A DNA stretch of 5,440 nucleotides from Verrucomicrobiota bacterium (lineage in GTDB: Bacteria; Verrucomicrobiota; Verrucomicrobiia; Limisphaerales; JAFMIX01). Below, piece by piece: positions 5,129-5,440 of this stretch. The notes beneath the pieces were generated by a model. It searched no databases. It saw only the letters and a list, made by a program, of their open reading frames with translations, and was not told where the DNA came from. Location of the stretch: assembly GCA_026397895.1 (NCBI GenBank), contig JAPLTZ010000290.1, forward strand, positions 1 to 5,440, given 5' to 3'. How positions within the stretch are numbered: the stretch's first letter is position 1; every line of letters begins with the position of its first letter. The translations under genes were made by a program, and so were the position numbers.

Positions 5129-5440
5129 ATGAAAACCAGCCGGTTCGCGTCCGTCCTGTTTTTTCTCGCCGCCGTCGGTGGCGAGGCGGCCATGCCGGGC
5201 GACCCGGTGGTGCTTTGCCCGCTCTATCGCAGCTTCTCCATCGCGGCGGGCGCCACGAACTACAATCTCATCACCACGCCGGTCGGCGCGAAGTTTTACG
5301 AGCGGTTCATCGGCTACGCGCTGGACGCCGACCAGCCGGGGACGTTGCCGCTGTGGCGTTACACCGGTCGCAAAGGCGCGGTCAAAATTTCCGCGACCGG
5401 GGAAACCGCGCCGTGGGGCGACAAGCAACTGGTCGGCTAC
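5129..5440 (+). CDS. Exported protein, N-terminal part, possible DUF5648-like repeats (3' end outside window)
   Basis: The frame stays open to the right edge, giving 104 codons from the ATG at 5129. The first ~22 residues (MKTSRFASVLFFLAAVGGEA) make a good signal peptide, which is why I prefer this start. An in-frame ATG at 5096 overlaps the sulfatase stop as ATGA and would add 11 residues (MSRRTFRFRDV) ahead of it. That start would give direct translational coupling but a less typical leader. The mature part has PLYRSFSIAAGATNY, then KFYERFIGYALDADQPGTLPLWRYTG. This resembles the aromatic-rich 'plyRfy..GyhFyt..gY......PgtvPLyRy' pattern I associate with DUF5648-type beta repeats in secreted proteins. 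That similarity is from memory and approximate. Location is periplasmic or extracellular and the role is unknown. Its position after the sulfatase suggests the two are transcribed together. The gene is real with good confidence; the family is tentative. Confidence 0.65.
   Translation, partial: MKTSRFASVLFFLAAVGGEAAMPGDPVVLCPLYRSFSIAAGATNYNLITTPVGAKFYERFIGYALDADQPGTLPLWRYTGRKGAVKISATGETAPWGDKQLVGY

Overview
The window looks like chromosomal DNA of a GC-rich bacterium, most plausibly of the PVC group (Verrucomicrobiota, perhaps a Pedosphaera/Limisphaera relative). That placement is an inference. It rests on a secreted S1 sulfatase with an extra C-terminal module beside housekeeping genes, a Cys4 zinc-type L31, RF1 next to L31, and the near absence of Shine-Dalgarno sequences ahead of the genes. 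No rRNA, tRNA, CRISPR array, transposase or attachment site was seen.

Layout, left to right. Bases 2-265 are the 3' end of proC (pyrroline-5-carboxylate reductase). One base after its stop, and in strikingly AT-rich DNA, comes a 253-residue protein (267-1028). Its C-terminal half carries a HEPN-type signature with an R-N-x3-H motif, so it is probably an acquired RNase-like or RNA-binding accessory gene. It converges on a minus-strand block: rpmE (L31, 2867-3112), then prfA (RF1, 1652-2731), then a YqaB-like HAD phosphatase (1059-1655) that overlaps prfA by four bases (ATGA). A hairpin lies at the convergence point.

Between rpmE and prfA are two successive RNA structures. The first is a textbook intrinsic terminator (2810-2853). 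The second is a large imperfect palindrome (2743-2804) whose edge is 11 bases from the prfA start. Together they fill most of the 135-base gap and leave little room for a separate prfA promoter.

A divergent 160-base spacer (3113-3272) separates rpmE from a plus-strand secretory pair. This pair is a complete formylglycine-type sulfatase (3273-5099) and the start of a second exported protein, possibly with DUF5648-like repeats, which runs off the right edge. The first possible start of that second gene overlaps the sulfatase stop (ATGA).

Functionally, the rpmE-prfA-HAD block is translation housekeeping plus a small phosphatase. The sulfatase pair points to breakdown of sulfated glycans outside the cytoplasm. 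The AT-rich HEPN gene is the outlier and the best candidate for an undescribed function. No gene-free stretch exceeds 300 bases.
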